Part shown: positions 48,540 to 63,000 of the stretch, in pieces
Numbering within the stretch: position 1 is the first letter of the stretch
How the letters are laid out: each line of letters opens with the position of its first letter
Assembly: GCF_016859285.1 (NCBI RefSeq)
Contig: NC_053418.1
Span: 19,307,329 to 19,371,328, forward strand
Reading direction: 5' to 3'
Source of the DNA: Xiphias gladius
Taxonomy: Eukaryota > Chordata > Actinopteri > Istiophoriformes > Xiphiidae
Length of the DNA: 64,000 nucleotides
Position numbers and translations under genes: made by a program
The notes under the pieces: model-generated
Told to the model about the DNA's origin: nothing
The model's database searches: none
Seen by the model: the letters and a program-made list of their open reading frames with translations, nothing else

Positions 48540-48860
48540 GCAAAGCCACTTAATCAGCGCGCAGGTCCTCGGGGGTTGAGTGATCTTGGGTGATGTTGAA
48601 CAGCTTTGCCATCAACATTGTCTCCCAGCCGCGTTATTAGTGTTCTCAGGCCACAACAAACAGTAACATTACACCTGATGTTGTGGAAGTGGAGAGGCGG
48701 CGGCGCCAGCCGGCGATGCATGACTGAGGCCGAGACGCGCGTCCACGCAGACAGGAACAAGGACAGACACGGGCTGTCCCACGGCAGGATATATGGAGGG
48801 CACTTATAGGTCTGAGCAGGGTTTTCAAAGGGGCGATTGAAAATGTTGATCGGTCCTTTA
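48540..48860. promoter_or_regulatory. nkx2.7: GC-rich candidate regulatory element 5' of nkx2.7
   Basis: About 0.75-1 kb upstream of the nkx2.7 ATG. A CpG-rich core (48690-48740) in AT-rich surroundings is flanked by CCACTTAA (48546-48553, an NK2-element match on the minus strand), GCACTTATAG (near 48801) and CCTTTATTTAG (near 48855, MEF2-like). This is inference from composition and motifs. Confidence 0.3.
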
Positions 48861-49547
48861 TTTAGAACAAGAGGAGCAATACGAAATGAAAACACACAAT
48901 GGAAACACGTTATAATAAGGTTTCAAAGCAATGTTAATGGATGCATAACTAATGTAGAACTCCCGGTGACGCAACGGATTACAGCCTCCATCCTAATCTC
49001 TCCCTCTCATTATTTAGAAATGATCAAATCACTTCGATTGTGTGTGTGAACGGTTGATGCTTTGATCAGCTAAAGAATGCTTCCCACAGTAGTTTGTACT
49101 GTATGTGCACACGTGTATTGCAAAAAACCTGCGGCCCCAGCAAAAAAAGATGAGACTCAGACTCACAAGCTCAAAACTACCCAGCTGGTTTAGTTAGAAA
49201 AACAACAACAACAACAACAAAAACAGCCTTTTCACACGGCTCATCTACAGGATGGATCCTCAAGAAGGGATAATAATGCTGGTGTTGCCTTCTATAATGG
49301 CCTTTATTACTGATATTTATAATGTGCTTTAGTGCTGAATGCAGTATATAACACATTTTCAGATCATTACATTGCCACAAAACTGATTGCTATATAGTGA
49401 ACTTGAAGCCACCAGGCTCTCTTGAGGTTCTGGGGCTCCCCAGACTTGGTATTCCAGCCTTGGCTCCAACCCTGAGAAAATAATTTTCACAAAGGGATTT
49501 TGAACTGAATCCATGATTTACACAGAGTTAGTTAACCTGACCTGCAT

Positions 49548-49549
<2 letters not shown>

Positions 49550-49581
<32 letters not shown>
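49550..49581. repeat. (GT)n microsatellite
   Basis: About 16 pure TG units. Confidence 0.95.
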
Positions 49582-49585
<4 letters not shown>

Positions 49586-49930
49586 TCTACACATCTTCTT
49601 ACTGTGAGGCAAGTGCTAAGCCTTGATGCAGGGTGATCATATATTGCAAGATTCTTGGATAACTTTTCAATAATGATCTACCATTTTAGAAGGGTTGACA
49701 AGTAAAGGCACAATTTCATTAACATAACATGAACTTTTATTCTCTGGTTGATGATATTCTAATGAATTTCATCATTATTAGCTTGTAATACCCTAGTTTG
49801 GGATTTTGAACTATATATAATTGACTCCACTTGATGTTTTTGATGTACTCTATGGCCTATAATGAAGTTAACATCCCATCATAAGCATAATCGTTTTGTT
49901 GTGCCAGGTCCAGCAAAATCCAGCAAATTA

Positions 49931-49931
49931 A

Positions 49932-49996
<65 letters not shown>
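49931..49996. repeat. (AAT)n microsatellite
   Basis: About 21 pure AAT units. Confidence 0.95.
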
Positions 49997-51748
49997 TTTT
50001 GCATTTGGTAGATTGTTGTGTGCTGTCTTCAACATCTTCATTAGCTTTAGATGCTGCTTTAGCTGCTTCAACTGCTTCCTTGACCTGTTGGTTAAACAGG
50101 ACCTTAAAACGTAATGCAATGCTTAGGTTTTCAACAGTGATGTTCTATGCACTCCGTATACTGACAAACCAAGAAACCTGAACCTCAGAAGCAGTGTGAA
50201 AAAAACTCACAAGTTGACTGTGAATTGTTTGACACCTTGGGGATTTCAGGGTGTCCAGTTTGATGGGTAAATTACTTAATCACAGCAGGAGTGTACTCTG
50301 AAGGCTCGGAGCAATGCTCTCTCTGAGTCACTCCAGTTCCTTAAAATCAAAGCCTTTCCTATTGATTCAACCGCACGTTCCCTCACTGTAATATAAGAAG
50401 CTAGCTAAGTACCTTTTACCACAGAATACCCCTAATTCATCATATAGCAAAATAGGAGGTTGATAGCAGCTGAAAGAGGAGATGGAGCGGCCTTGCACTG
50501 AGTGAAACTGAACCCAGCCTTTCCTTTGGCCAATATGCAACTAAAGATGCTCATCAAAATGTTATGTGACATTGACTAGACTCATCCAGTGGTCATGAGA
50601 TGTGAAAGAGTTTTCTTACATTCTCTCTGCTTTGTGGTTTATACAGACACTCACTGACGACGAAACATGCGAACTCTGGTGAAGATTCCTGTGAATGATT
50701 TTAAACACTTTCCACCTTACCAGACAATACAGGGGTCATTGTTACCCATATTAAAATCAGTGTTAACATTTTAACAATCATTTTGCTAAATCTTACTCAC
50801 TATCACCTGCACCAGTTATCAAACTCTTCTGGTGCACCTGACCAGATACATGTCACTCCAACCAGTTCATGTATCATCTCCCGCTCTTCCACGCCCTCGG
50901 AAAACATTTTAATCTAGTTTGCTCGAGGGCATGTACACCTGTGGTAATGCACCATTTGTTTTAGTCAAGTTTCAGCCACGTTAGAGCCAAATTGCACCAG
51001 TGTTTGCGATAATAGTAACATCTTACCCAAACTATTACTGCCTTACTTATTCAGGATTCCTCTGGGATTCCTGGTAATGATACTGTAATGTTTGTGGTGT
51101 AATGGACTGAAATAGAAATTTTAAGATGACTTCAATATTACACCTAACGTGTTGAACATACAAGCCAACATTGCTTTACTTATGTGTACTATACCTACGT
51201 CTTTGATGGCAAATTTTGAGTGGTTGTTCTAAAAAGTATTTTTATAATTATTGTTTGATTAACAAAATTATGGATGACGAATTGCAACAGATGAATTCTA
51301 AGAGAGTAGAACAACAATCAAAATGACATATTGGAAATAACCATATAAGTTTGGTATGACAATCTGCTATCATTACGCAAGCTTTGGCTAAAGTGTGGAT
51401 TTGTCCCTCTATATGAAATTACGATTTGTTAGATGAAGCTTTGTGTCCTGTATGAAGAAGTTGGTGCAACCTGTTTTTAGCCACTAGATGTCTCTGCCAC
51501 ATTGTGTTAATTCCGAGGGCTCCAATAAAAGGATGGATTTATCAACACTTGATGATCAATAAGGGAGAGAATATCATTCATTTATTATGTCAGATATTAT
51601 AATGTCCCGCAGAGTGCTGATGAATTGACACTTTATGTCCAGTTCACAAATTACAGGATGCACTGATGCAAATACAAATTTGCAACAAATTCAGTGTCTC
51701 TTTAACACTGGGAACTTCTTTCTTTCAAACTACCACAAAAGCAAAGTA

Positions 51749-51750
<2 letters not shown>

Positions 51751-51838
<88 letters not shown>

Positions 51839-51859
51839 CACACACATATATATATATAT
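51751..51859. repeat. Long (CA)n followed by (TA)n
   Basis: About 40 CA units, an AAACG interruption, then a short TA tract. Confidence 0.95.
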
Positions 51860-54800
51860 GTATGGCTCAGTCTTGTGTTGTCATTTTCCTCCAAGTCTTA
51901 CAGAAGGTTTCTTCACGTCTTACAGAAGGGCTAAGACGTAGTGTAAGACAAGTGAAATTGATACTGAGGAAACCATAAATGATCTCTGCTTAAAACTAAA
52001 ACAATGTTATGTGGAACAGGCCTTCCTCCATATTGGTGAAAACTAACTCTCTTTTCCAATGTTCAGTGTTCAGCTGGAGAGCTGTTAAAATAGTCTGGTG
52101 CTGCAAAAGAAAGCAACATTTGAGAGTGTTCAAGAGCATTTCAGCTGCACCAGTGAAGTGACTGAATCTGCTGCTCAACTGGCTTCATCAGTCTGATCGG
52201 CTAAGGCAGACATTAGGTGCATAAGAACAATAGTGTTGTGCAAATTCTAAAAATGGACGCTGACAAAATGCAGTGAACCTATTACTTACTATTTCTCTAT
52301 CTACCTATATTTTCTGTGCAGCTGTGCAGCTAGAGTAAATGTTTACTTGAATGTATTCAGCATATCCAGAACCGAAACTGCATTGCATGTGATTCCAAGA
52401 CAAAATCTAGAGATGCTTTGGCAGAAATGGAAAATGCTCTGTTTCATCTCTTTCCCCTGCCAGTCCAACGCTTTCTTCAGTAAAATTTGATCTAATTTTC
52501 TTTCTCGTCCTTGGGTATTTCCCCACAGAAATGTAGGGATAGTGATTGCTGGGTAAGATTGGAGTGGATCTAATCTTCCACTGCTCTCAGTCATACTCCA
52601 TTTCACTGCACATCTAATTTGTCACACTGCTGATGAATATGCCACAAGTTTCATGGGAAAGAGAAGGACATAATGAATATAAAACACAGTGGGAGAGGGC
52701 AGATGCAATTGCCGTACCACACTAACCACAGTGCATTGTTCATTTGTCCCATCAAATTGCTGACACTCTGCATGCGCCATGAATACATTGCTTTCCTCCC
52801 TCCGAATTTGATCAAGAGGTTAAAACAGTGACAAACAATGGTGGGTTTGCTGTTTGCCTGCAGATTATAGGCAGAAGGTTCATGGTCATTTATGATTATC
52901 GGTTCAGTGTCCAAGGAGGGCATGCATCCCGCTGATGAAATCAATGCACTTTTTAGAGGTCTGCTTGTAAAAAAAAAAGCATGCATTTATTGCTCATATT
53001 TGGCTGACTTTGTGAGCATTGCAAGCAGATGTGTTTTCCAGACATGCACGTGCAGAAGGTCTATACAACATCGCTCCAACGCAGAAGGTACCCTAACACT
53101 GTATCTGAATTAAAAAAAACACAAGCAGATGGTATGAATTGCATCTGCATAATGATATTCTAATTTCGTAATTATTCATTATTACTCTGGTTATGATTGT
53201 CAGGGTGGTGATACACTCGGCAGCAGTCCAAGCAACAGGCAACAAAGTGAATAGGCAGGGTCAAAAATCTGTTCAAATGTTTCCTGGCAACAAGATGTTT
53301 CTGTGTGTTGAAAGCAGTAATTCCATCCCGATTGCCTTTAAAAGCTGCCCACTACATAACTGCAGCAATGTAACTGGGCAGAAAGACTCAGTGAGAGACA
53401 GATGTCTGCACTGACCATATGGAGAAATTCAAAACTGTCTTGTTCTGTCCATCATGCTTGTATTAAATTCATTGATGAGTTGAGAGTGAATGTCTCTTTA
53501 AAGAGGGAGATGATAGAATCTGTGTGCAGAGCTGCTGCATCACCTATCCATGAGACTGGAGAGCGGCTGATGAGAAAGCCCTTTAGGACTCTTCTCTAAA
53601 TAGGCATGAAATTATATCTCCCTCTGACTGAGATTAGCGTCCATGGAGCCTCTTGCGTTCTGCCCCCTCTTTTCCTCAGGCTCTCAAACCAAACAGCCAC
53701 TTTGCAGTTTCAGCTCGTTTGTCCTCAAGTTTAAGAAAGTTCATTTTCATCAGGAGGTGCTCTCTGTGTCCTTCATCTTCCTTCATGGGTCCTGCATGAT
53801 TTTTCACACGTACAGAGTACTGAAGAGATGAGGTAAACCATAGAAATGTTATGTGCTCATGATTTGTGCTTAATAGAGTAGCTACTTTATTATTCATCGG
53901 AAAGAATCTGATACACTGTTAAATTCAGCACATGCACTACATAGTATCAAAATCAATTTACAATAGAAAGCACAAAGAAACTTATATATTAAACAATTTG
54001 TAGGCAAAGTTGCATTATAGATTTAAATGCAGTCTCAGTCACTCTAAAGTAAAGTCTAACGCCGGCTGTAAAGAAAAAAAAAAACTCACCAAAAGAGACA
54101 GTATAGAGACAAAAGAAGTTTCTATACTGTGAATTCTATCACTCTAAGAATGTAGGGACCAAATGCGGACAGAGCCGAGAGCTGTATGGTCAGGACGTCT
54201 GTGTTATAGAGACACTCCAGGCAGAGGCCAGTTAACAGTGATTTCAGAGGACATCTATTCGAAAGAGAACCTTGACCAGTGTAGGAAAACTGGCAGCTCA
54301 ACGTTTCAGATGACGCCTGGCTAGACAGTGAAAGTGTCAGGCAAGCATTTGCTGGCCAGAGTAGCTCAGACTAGAAGAGGAGGGTTGCTGTCATGTTGGC
54401 TCACCACCTCCAAGGTGAAGTGTTTTGATACATTATCTGTTAGACTTGGGGGAAGAAATGGAGCTGGAGTCAATGCTGTGGACGTCAACTTTGGAAAACT
54501 GGTTCCTGGTATTTGAAACATAATGTGAACAGGAATTAAGCAAAGAATGTTTGCTAGCTCAGACAGTTAACTTGCGTCCGCATGACACTTGTTACTCTCA
54601 CATGACACACTCTTCTCAGTGTTAACGCTCCCTGGCATCGGAGATGTGTCATACCCAGGCTATGATCAATACTTTTATATAACAATGTATCAAATGAATA
54701 TGTATGATTTAAAAGGGGAGAGTTGTTTTGTTAGGGTTGGTTTTTCATTGCGGGGAGGTCAGAACATAGACCCCCACGTATAATAATAATAATCAACAAT

Positions 54801-57800
54801 CAACAATGAAATGTGGCAGGTGTCTGATTACCTTGGGTCAAAGGATGGTGATCAGGGTTGCCTGGGTTACATGTTACTTTGTTTAGAATAAATTTAACTG
54901 TCTTCCCTGCTTTTTCCTGAGTTCCATGATCAGCTGGACAGTTGAAGCTGAACCCAACGTAGATGTAGTTCTTTAAAATCTGGTGCCAAGTGTTTGGGAT
55001 GATGGCAGCTCCGAGGACCGATTTCTGTTTTCATTTTTCTTGTTGCTGAGGAAATTAGAAAAATGGTAATAGCCCTGGATATTAATGTGATGTCATGGGT
55101 GACACATTTATTCTAGATGTTGTGGTTTTTTTTGAAGGGGGCGGTGAGGAAGGGAATCGACGATCCAGAAAATCCAGCATTTTAGAAAGGTCAACAGGTC
55201 ACGGCAGTTTGCCACTTTTATGTTTATGTGTTTTGTGGTTTTTGAGGAGACCTGTGAACATGTTCCCAAACATTTTATGGAAGGGGGGTTGTATTTGTAC
55301 TGCCATAGCTGTGAACCATAGAGTCAGAACATAATTGCATCCCTAACCAGCAGTGGGAGGGAAAACATTTCATCAGCTCCCATCCATTAAACAACACATT
55401 TTGGGGTTTGCTGATAGATAAACCAAAGTCATGACGTCAGAGGCACTTTTCTGAGTGTTTGAGGGCAACTGATGGAGAAGAATGTCATTAAAGGACTTTT
55501 TAAATCGGTCCATGTTGATGTAAATCTGTGCCTGATGAGGGATCCAAATGAGTGAAAGAAGAGCAAAGCAACATATTTCATACCGTATGCCAGATATGAT
55601 AAATATTTTATTTCTGATCAGCAAAAGACACACAATTGATGCATTTGTATCTTTCATGACTTTTCAGTACAGAGGAAAAACCCAAACATATACACAGTAT
55701 GGGTATATATGTATATGGGTATATTCTAAAGTGCAAGTGATTCACAAGGGTCAATCATGCGTTACATAGCATCTGTAGCAGGAACCTCAGTAATCTCCTT
55801 AAATCCTCGATAACTTTTTGAATCCAATAGTAAAATAACTGTCACTTATATATGAATACAAAATAAACTCTACTAGTCACTGAAGCTTTTTGATTTTGTT
55901 TAAGCACAACAACATTTATCAATCTATTTCAAGTCTTGAGAGGAAAGAGTACCATGAAGTGCCAGAAGTGAGGGAGTCTTTAGTCTCTAGTATTGACAGG
56001 AGAAACAGTTTCACAAAAGTCACCATGGGTCAATTTAACAATACTCCAGTACCACCTTAAGCACCCTATACTTGAATTAAAATCTAAAACAGAAAGAAAT
56101 CGAAAACCTTATACTTTTCTCACTTTTGTTTTTCCCAATAGCCTTCATGGGTCACCTAACTTGGGCATGTTCTCGTCGAAACAGACATTCAATATACAGG
56201 TACATTCTCTGAAATTACCGTTACATTTGACTTGGTGAGGAAACAGTCAGTTTGCCCTTGCCAAATATATATTGACACAAGGAATGTTCATAGAAAATAA
56301 ATATGAAGACGTGGATAGACATTAAAATGCTTAAATGCAAATGTGGACTGATGCTGAGCTCACTGTGTGTTGGCAGAGTGGCCACAGTAGACGGGCATCT
56401 TGACAGCATCATACAGGGAAGTAACAGTTTAGCAGCAGCTGTTGGGTTTTGGATTTACCCATGGACAACAAAGATACAGACATATGTATCAATAGTACAT
56501 GAAGAAGCCCTGACCCTTCAGGATGCGAAATATTCAAACTGAGTTCCATTCACTGGGTAAATAAAACATGTCTCAATTGCACATGTGCTGAATGTTTCAA
56601 TGCCCTTTATAGTGGTTAAGATGCAAAGTGCATATTTAACATAAAATAGTAAGCTAGGATATACTACAGTGTGACTATAGCTCTTAACTTCCCAAATGAT
56701 TCCTTCGGAACTGCTGTCCTTTCGCGCCAAATGACACAAAAGAAATGATCAGATTCACAGAACAGAACAAACACCAGTTTAGAAAAACCACAGAAACAGA
56801 AAGCGATACAGAGGAGCAATGCCTTCTCACTGTGAGTGCAGTATGAGAGCACACATGCTGCCGCTTTATTCATACAGCATCAGCTGGCGCTGAATGAAAT
56901 AAAGGTCAATTTCTGTGTTGCTGTGAATCCTTTGTGTGTGAGATTATTGCATAGTTTGGAATTCTTAACATAGCTATTAAACTGACACTGAAAAATAAAG
57001 CATTTCTTTTTCTGGTCTGTGCTTCACTCTTATCAATCCAGGACAATATATACAGATTCACTTTTTTTTTCCCCAAACAGGACTGGTTTCAATTCCTTTC
57101 ATGAAGTCAAATTAACAACTGTAACAACTGCAATCAAAATCTGGCAAGCAGAACCTTTTTTGCTCAATAATTCCTTATAATTTTGTTATAAAACAAGTTT
57201 TATCTTGACCAGCTTGCAAGGTTTGAATTTTCAAGAAAGGGAATTTAATGAATCAAACTGCTCAGTAGTGAACTGAACCCAGCCCTGGTTCCAAGTTAAT
57301 CTCTATATTGCCTTTTCAATGTGCACAAAGATTTGCATTTTACTCCCAAACCGAAACTAACTGAAGCCATCGAATCTCTCATTAAAGTTACTGGCGCCAA
57401 ACCACCATCAGCCTACCAGGTATAGGTAAAACAAACACCAGCATGAAGACCCTTCTCCGTGAGCGTGGCTCTGTACTAATCTGCTGACTCTGAATGATTG
57501 TCTTGATCTTAGATGTAAGAGAACTGCTTAATGTATGCAGTCTTCTGAGACTTTTTGTACTTTTTGTTTGGGTTCCATAGAGTTTATAAGTGTATATATT
57601 GATGTTCCCCTCATTTTTATTTTGCATTATGCGCCGTAGAAAGAAACTGTTAACCTTTTCAACCTTCTGAGTGACCTCTAGGTAGGAACACCACCACCAT
57701 CCTGGACGACACCGCTCTCTTAAATGCTTCAAGAAAACATCAACTTCTCACTATGAGCGACGTGGTCCTTCATGAATCAGCGATTTGGTTATTTCACAAA

Positions 57801-60030
57801 AGAGATTTCTGTGTGTGCTATTTCTTTCTGTGCTCTTCTCACAGGTTTGAAGTGGGTGGGGTGGGCTGGATTTGGTCGTCACATATTTCCGTGCACCAAT
57901 CAGGACTTGGCAACATCTGAATCGGAATCTGATGACGGCTGTGGGATGTTTGCTATGGTTTCCAGTCAGTGTCAATCAAATCTGATCAAACCACACCCAC
58001 ACATTCCTGACGAGGCAGATTATTTGGGGTTTTGAGCATTAAAATCCTAAATAATAACTATTGTTGCTTATTTAGTTGTGAATATTTATTGATATGGGAA
58101 AATACCTAAGAATTATAACCAAAACTCTCAGGGGCTTTGTGGCGACCAAGGGTTGAAGATGATACCAACAATACAGTGTGTACTCCTTTGAGACATGTCA
58201 TCCTTTCTCTAATGTGTAATGTCAGAAACGACACGTTTTAAAAAAGAACATAAAAATCAGTAATAACACGAAAGAAATGCTTGGGATGAAGATAATAGCT
58301 GACATTAGCTACGATTAGAATTTGTCATACACGGCGCCAGCCATCTTAAGGAAAACTGATTTCACCCTATGCAAGGAGAAGCACCAAAAACCAGTGCAGA
58401 GCCACCAAAAAACATCACTTTGAGAGTACTTTGTGCTGGTGTTAGTTTTGCTGTGATTATATCCCCTCAGTCTTGAATAACGTGCCCAAAACCCCAGCAC
58501 TGAACCAGCACATCTAGCAGCTGCAATGACAACCCTATTTTTAAACCAGAATGAAGCTATAGTTTTGTTGTGGTCCCTTGTAACACCCATAAAGTAGATC
58601 ACCTGACCTGAATGACCAACCTTGTTCCCCTATGGCCAGCACAGAGTCATGACATGGGTCCCATTCAGTCACCAGAGTGTCAGCTCACTTTTTTTTTCTT
58701 TTTTTTTTGGCATAGAGCTCATGTTCAAATAGGAGCCATGACTGAACTGCTTTTTTAAACCTGGAAACTAATTAAAACTACAATAATGCATTAAAATAAT
58801 AAACATTAAATAATATAGTAGGAAAATAAATATCATTCCAACAAGGCTTTTTTGTTTTAAATAGTCAAACTTGACACTGGAAGCCAGCGTGTATGTCATG
58901 TGATTCACCTCAGAGAATGATGATCATCAGTCCAAGAAGATGGCTGCTCTCAGTCTCATCAGTGAACGTGCTAATCAGCTACTGCACATACACCACTGCT
59001 TCACACTCAGTTAAGAACATGGATACAGATTCCACTAAACATGGTCCCACATATACTGTAGAGCTCAACAGTCTTAAGCGTTACAAGTGTCTGGATACAA
59101 GATATGCAAAAATGTATTTTTTTCTGATAGATAGACTTAGCCATGACCTGGACAATCCTTATGTGCAGGATGACGATTTAAAACACATGACCATGACTAC
59201 ATCAGCCATCAGAAGAAAAAAAAAAAGAAGAAAAAAAATTATAAGTGCTATAGCTATACACTATTTTGGTATTTCATGAATAGCATTCAGGGCAGTTTGA
59301 AGTTTTTTGGTCAGTTTAAGGTAACCTCTCAAAGGTTATGATGAAACCTCTGCAGACCTCACTCCGTATGAGCACTCTCTTTTAGAGGGCTTGCTATGGC
59401 TGTCTCAGATAACTTAGTATACAGTACATTTAAGTGTTATGTTAGTTTCAGAAAATTGATATGAAACTCACCTCCACATCTAATGCTCACAACTTGACTG
59501 GTCGCATTGCTGAAATATAAGATACGTCTACCAATAATTTCCCATTTCTATCAGTGAACTAATAATAATCCAACTACTGATTTCTATTCATGAATAAATG
59601 TCGGAATTATGAGATTGTGTTTTTATCTTTTAAAGTACGGACTTTGTGCTCTAGAGGCGTGAACCATGACGGCTGTTTTTTTGTTTCTTTCTTTTTTTGC
59701 TTGGCATCAAAAGACTTCTGAAAGATTGAAGGAGTGAACAGTACCATGTTGCACAGATGCAACAGCCACATGTTCAATACTAACTGTGAGCGGATACATT
59801 TGAAAAGAGTCGATGGAAGGGGGGGTTCTCTCAAGCCTAAAGTGTAGGATTTACAATATAACAACAATCAAACTCTGATATCAACTCTATGGGCGTTCCG
59901 GCATTCCCTAGAGGTGCATATTTCTGTAACTCCCAGTCTAGCGAGGAATGGATTTTGTCACCCCTAGGGAATAGAGGAGCTTTCGTGATGTTTTGAGGGG
60001 CTTGTGGAGTTTTTTGAATCTGAGTGGGAG

Positions 60031-63000
60031 TTAGGAGCTGTCACTGGCGGAGCGCTTTTTGCCAAAATGACTGGCAGAGTCTCTGTTTCGCAGATTAGGC
60101 TGAATCTTGTACATATGGGGACTCATGGACCAGCGCCAGCTCCCACGGCCCTCCGCTCCAGTTGGGATGGCGGCAGCTGCAGCCACAGCAGTGGATGGGC
60201 AGGGCTTGTTCTGCAGCAGCTGAATAAGCATGGTCATCTCTGGGCCCAGCCGTGACACCATGCTGGTCCTAACGCGGTCCACCGTGTCCTCATCACAGTC
60301 CATCAGGCTTTGAAGCAGCTTACCATAAAACCTACCACAACAACACAAAGCATCACAGAATGAATTTTTAAGAGCTCAAAACCGAAAGGGACAAAATGTA
60401 CAACAATACATTTTTCTCAAATTGTCATATAGTATTTCTATGTATTTGTGCATGTGCTGTAAGGTCTGATGTTATCCATATGGGAGCGACCATCCAGTCA
60501 CTCCTAAGCCTTGTGCTCCACCCTCCTATCCTTTTGTATCCACTCCCAAACTGCAATCCGACATGTATTACAATAACAATAGGAGCGAAAAAATCCAAAC
60601 TTGATATTCCTGTTTTGTATTTCTTTCATTGCATGAAAGAATATATGAAGCAGATGGTAACCAGCACATAGAAATCAATACTAATATAGACATCTGTTAT
60701 GCTACATAAAACAGGGCTAAAGGGGCATCTATTTGTATTTTTGTAATATGAACTGCACTTTGGGTCATTGTATCTCTCATTCACTTTAGATTACCAGCAG
60801 ATACACTTCACTATCTTATCTTCCAAGACTGTCACTTGACAAGCCTTTTAAAAATGTGTACTACTGACATGATAACCTCAATCAACTTCTAAAGTATATA
60901 CAGTGGAGGAGGAGCTCACCTATTGGGGAAGTGACTTGGCAGCTGTGCCACTTCACCAATAGCATCTGGATTAGATCGGGCAACAGTGCAGATGTCCAGC
61001 TTGCTGTAACACTCTTCTTGGACCTCAGATATCATTCTTTGGAAGGTGGAGCAGCGGCGGATGGTGGGGAATGCCTTCGAGGTGATGCCATTGGCAATGC
61101 ACTTAAGGCTCTCCTTCACAAATGCTTTACCCTGTAAAAAGAACCCAAAGTGCTTCACACATTCTTGCCCTGACAGTTACACCCATATAATACTGCCCAG
61201 CTCATGTGCACATAGACATAGACAAAATGGCATACTGTATGTAGGCTTTGTGAAATGAATTAAAGCGTATACCTGAGTGTCAAATTTAGCAGCACTGTAT
61301 AGGAAGGACTTGCAGATGTCATGCATGCCATCTGTGTCACAAGTTGAGTTTTCCAGGCAGGCGAAGGCTCCGCAGCCAACTTGGAGGGCACTGTTGAGAC
61401 AGCGCGCCACATCTGCTGTGGGTATAGAAAATGAACCATCAGCAGGGGAGCCAACAGTGGGTTGACTGGGAATCACTGCACACCCACTGAGCTCATTACA
61501 CGAGGGTTGCCAGGATTTCAGCTAAAAAAAAAAATGTGACAACCTAAAGAGAATTTTCATACTTTGGTGATTCACAAAAGACATACAGTCACTTGGGGCA
61601 AAAAGTGACTTGACTGGGGATTGGACACCTTACAACTCTGACACTCTCAGACAGTATTTGGCATTACTGTACTTTTCTCTTGGCAGAGACCTATATTCCA
61701 CTGTTTGGTTCTTTTCAGCAGAGCTTGGATGAACAGCACCAGAAATACCAAAGAGTTTCCTGAAAATTGTTGGCGTGCCTTTAGACACACATAAACATAC
61801 ACTTGTACCAGTGGCACACACACACAAATGCACAGTGCCACTAGACTCTGTCTTCAATTATTATACACAGGCCGTACTTGTCAAGCTGAAATTGAGCGGT
61901 CTGGCTCCAAAACACTTTAATATTCTTAACTATTAACTAAGTACATGTCACAGTCCAGTTGCAGCTCCAGAATTGAGCTCATGCACATCTACATAATGAA
62001 ATACACACTCAGAAAACTCTGCCATTTTCATATCAGGAGCATTACATGACTGGAAGAGTTATTAGGCTGATTAACCCACTAGTAACCCTGGTCCTCATCA
62101 TTGTAAAACCTTTGAAACAGCCACCCTAGAGCAGCATTCAGTCCTTCGATCCATTTGCCAAAAAACAATCTTGGCCATAAGGGGCACGGCTCTAAGTCCA
62201 TGCAGCCGACTTGAAATTTTACACCAAGACAGAGCTATAAAACATAATCTGTAAATCAGTGTATCCAGATAGTTGGCTTTGCTTATTCTTCATCCCAGAA
62301 TCCACAGAGATGGCAAGCAGTCTGACTCGAATCCTTTGTAATAACCATTAAGAAATGTCACCGAGGATCCTAAGCTTACTTGGCAGACTTTGAATCTGGG
62401 GCCCCATGTTGACCTGCACAGTCAGATAAAGTCTGCCTGCCATCAGGGACCAGAGATTGCTCTCAATATACAGAGAGTGAGCTGCAAATCTTATGATGAT
62501 GAAGCAATTCCTGCAGAAGGGATTCAGCATCCCTGTTACCCACTGCCTTTTATCACTGGGCTGTACCTTTTTGATAAGAAGGAAAAGTCAACAGTTGAAT
62601 GAAGCCATGCAGATTTATGCTTTGCTGTGTCATTTCTTGATGGTTATTACAAGGGATTTTGACTTAGGTCTTTCTTTTCTTTGATTGATAAATGTCAGTT
62701 AATAGGGTTACATGTGTTAATAGGGCTGTGCACTGGGGCTGTGCCTATTTGTCCAAATAGGCACAGCCCCAGGGACAAACAGTGTAGCTTTTTCTGAGGC
62801 ATGCTGAAGAAAAGGTACAATGGTGTAGCCTACTTCTGTTTTCTGATTTGAAGGCTACACAGGAAGCTTTGTGTTTTATGCATTGAAACCCCCTTAAGTC
62901 CACTATGATGCTGGATAGTCGGACCTATGCAGCAGCCAAGGCTACGAGAGACTATCAGCATGACACAGCCTGCACTCTCAGGTGTCAGCACCAAGCTCCA

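Larger units (their letters stand above)
47817..60030. other. Gene-poor interval, nkx2.7 to stc1
   Basis: About 12 kb with no recognised exon, RNA gene or large transposon. Contents noticed: the GC-rich element at 48540-48860 and microsatellites at 49550-49581, 49931-49996 and 51751-51859. ORFs here are short and unrelated to known families. Part of the right end is probably stc1 3'UTR, whose limit could not be placed. Confidence 0.5.

Noticed and set aside
58315-58602. 95-codon minus-strand ORF with some protein-like look
   Set aside because: No recognised family, no start context, no splice partner; may be a repeat fragment or chance.
60396-61137. Plus-strand ORFs across stc1 exon 3
   Set aside because: Antisense of the hormone exon; no independent evidence.
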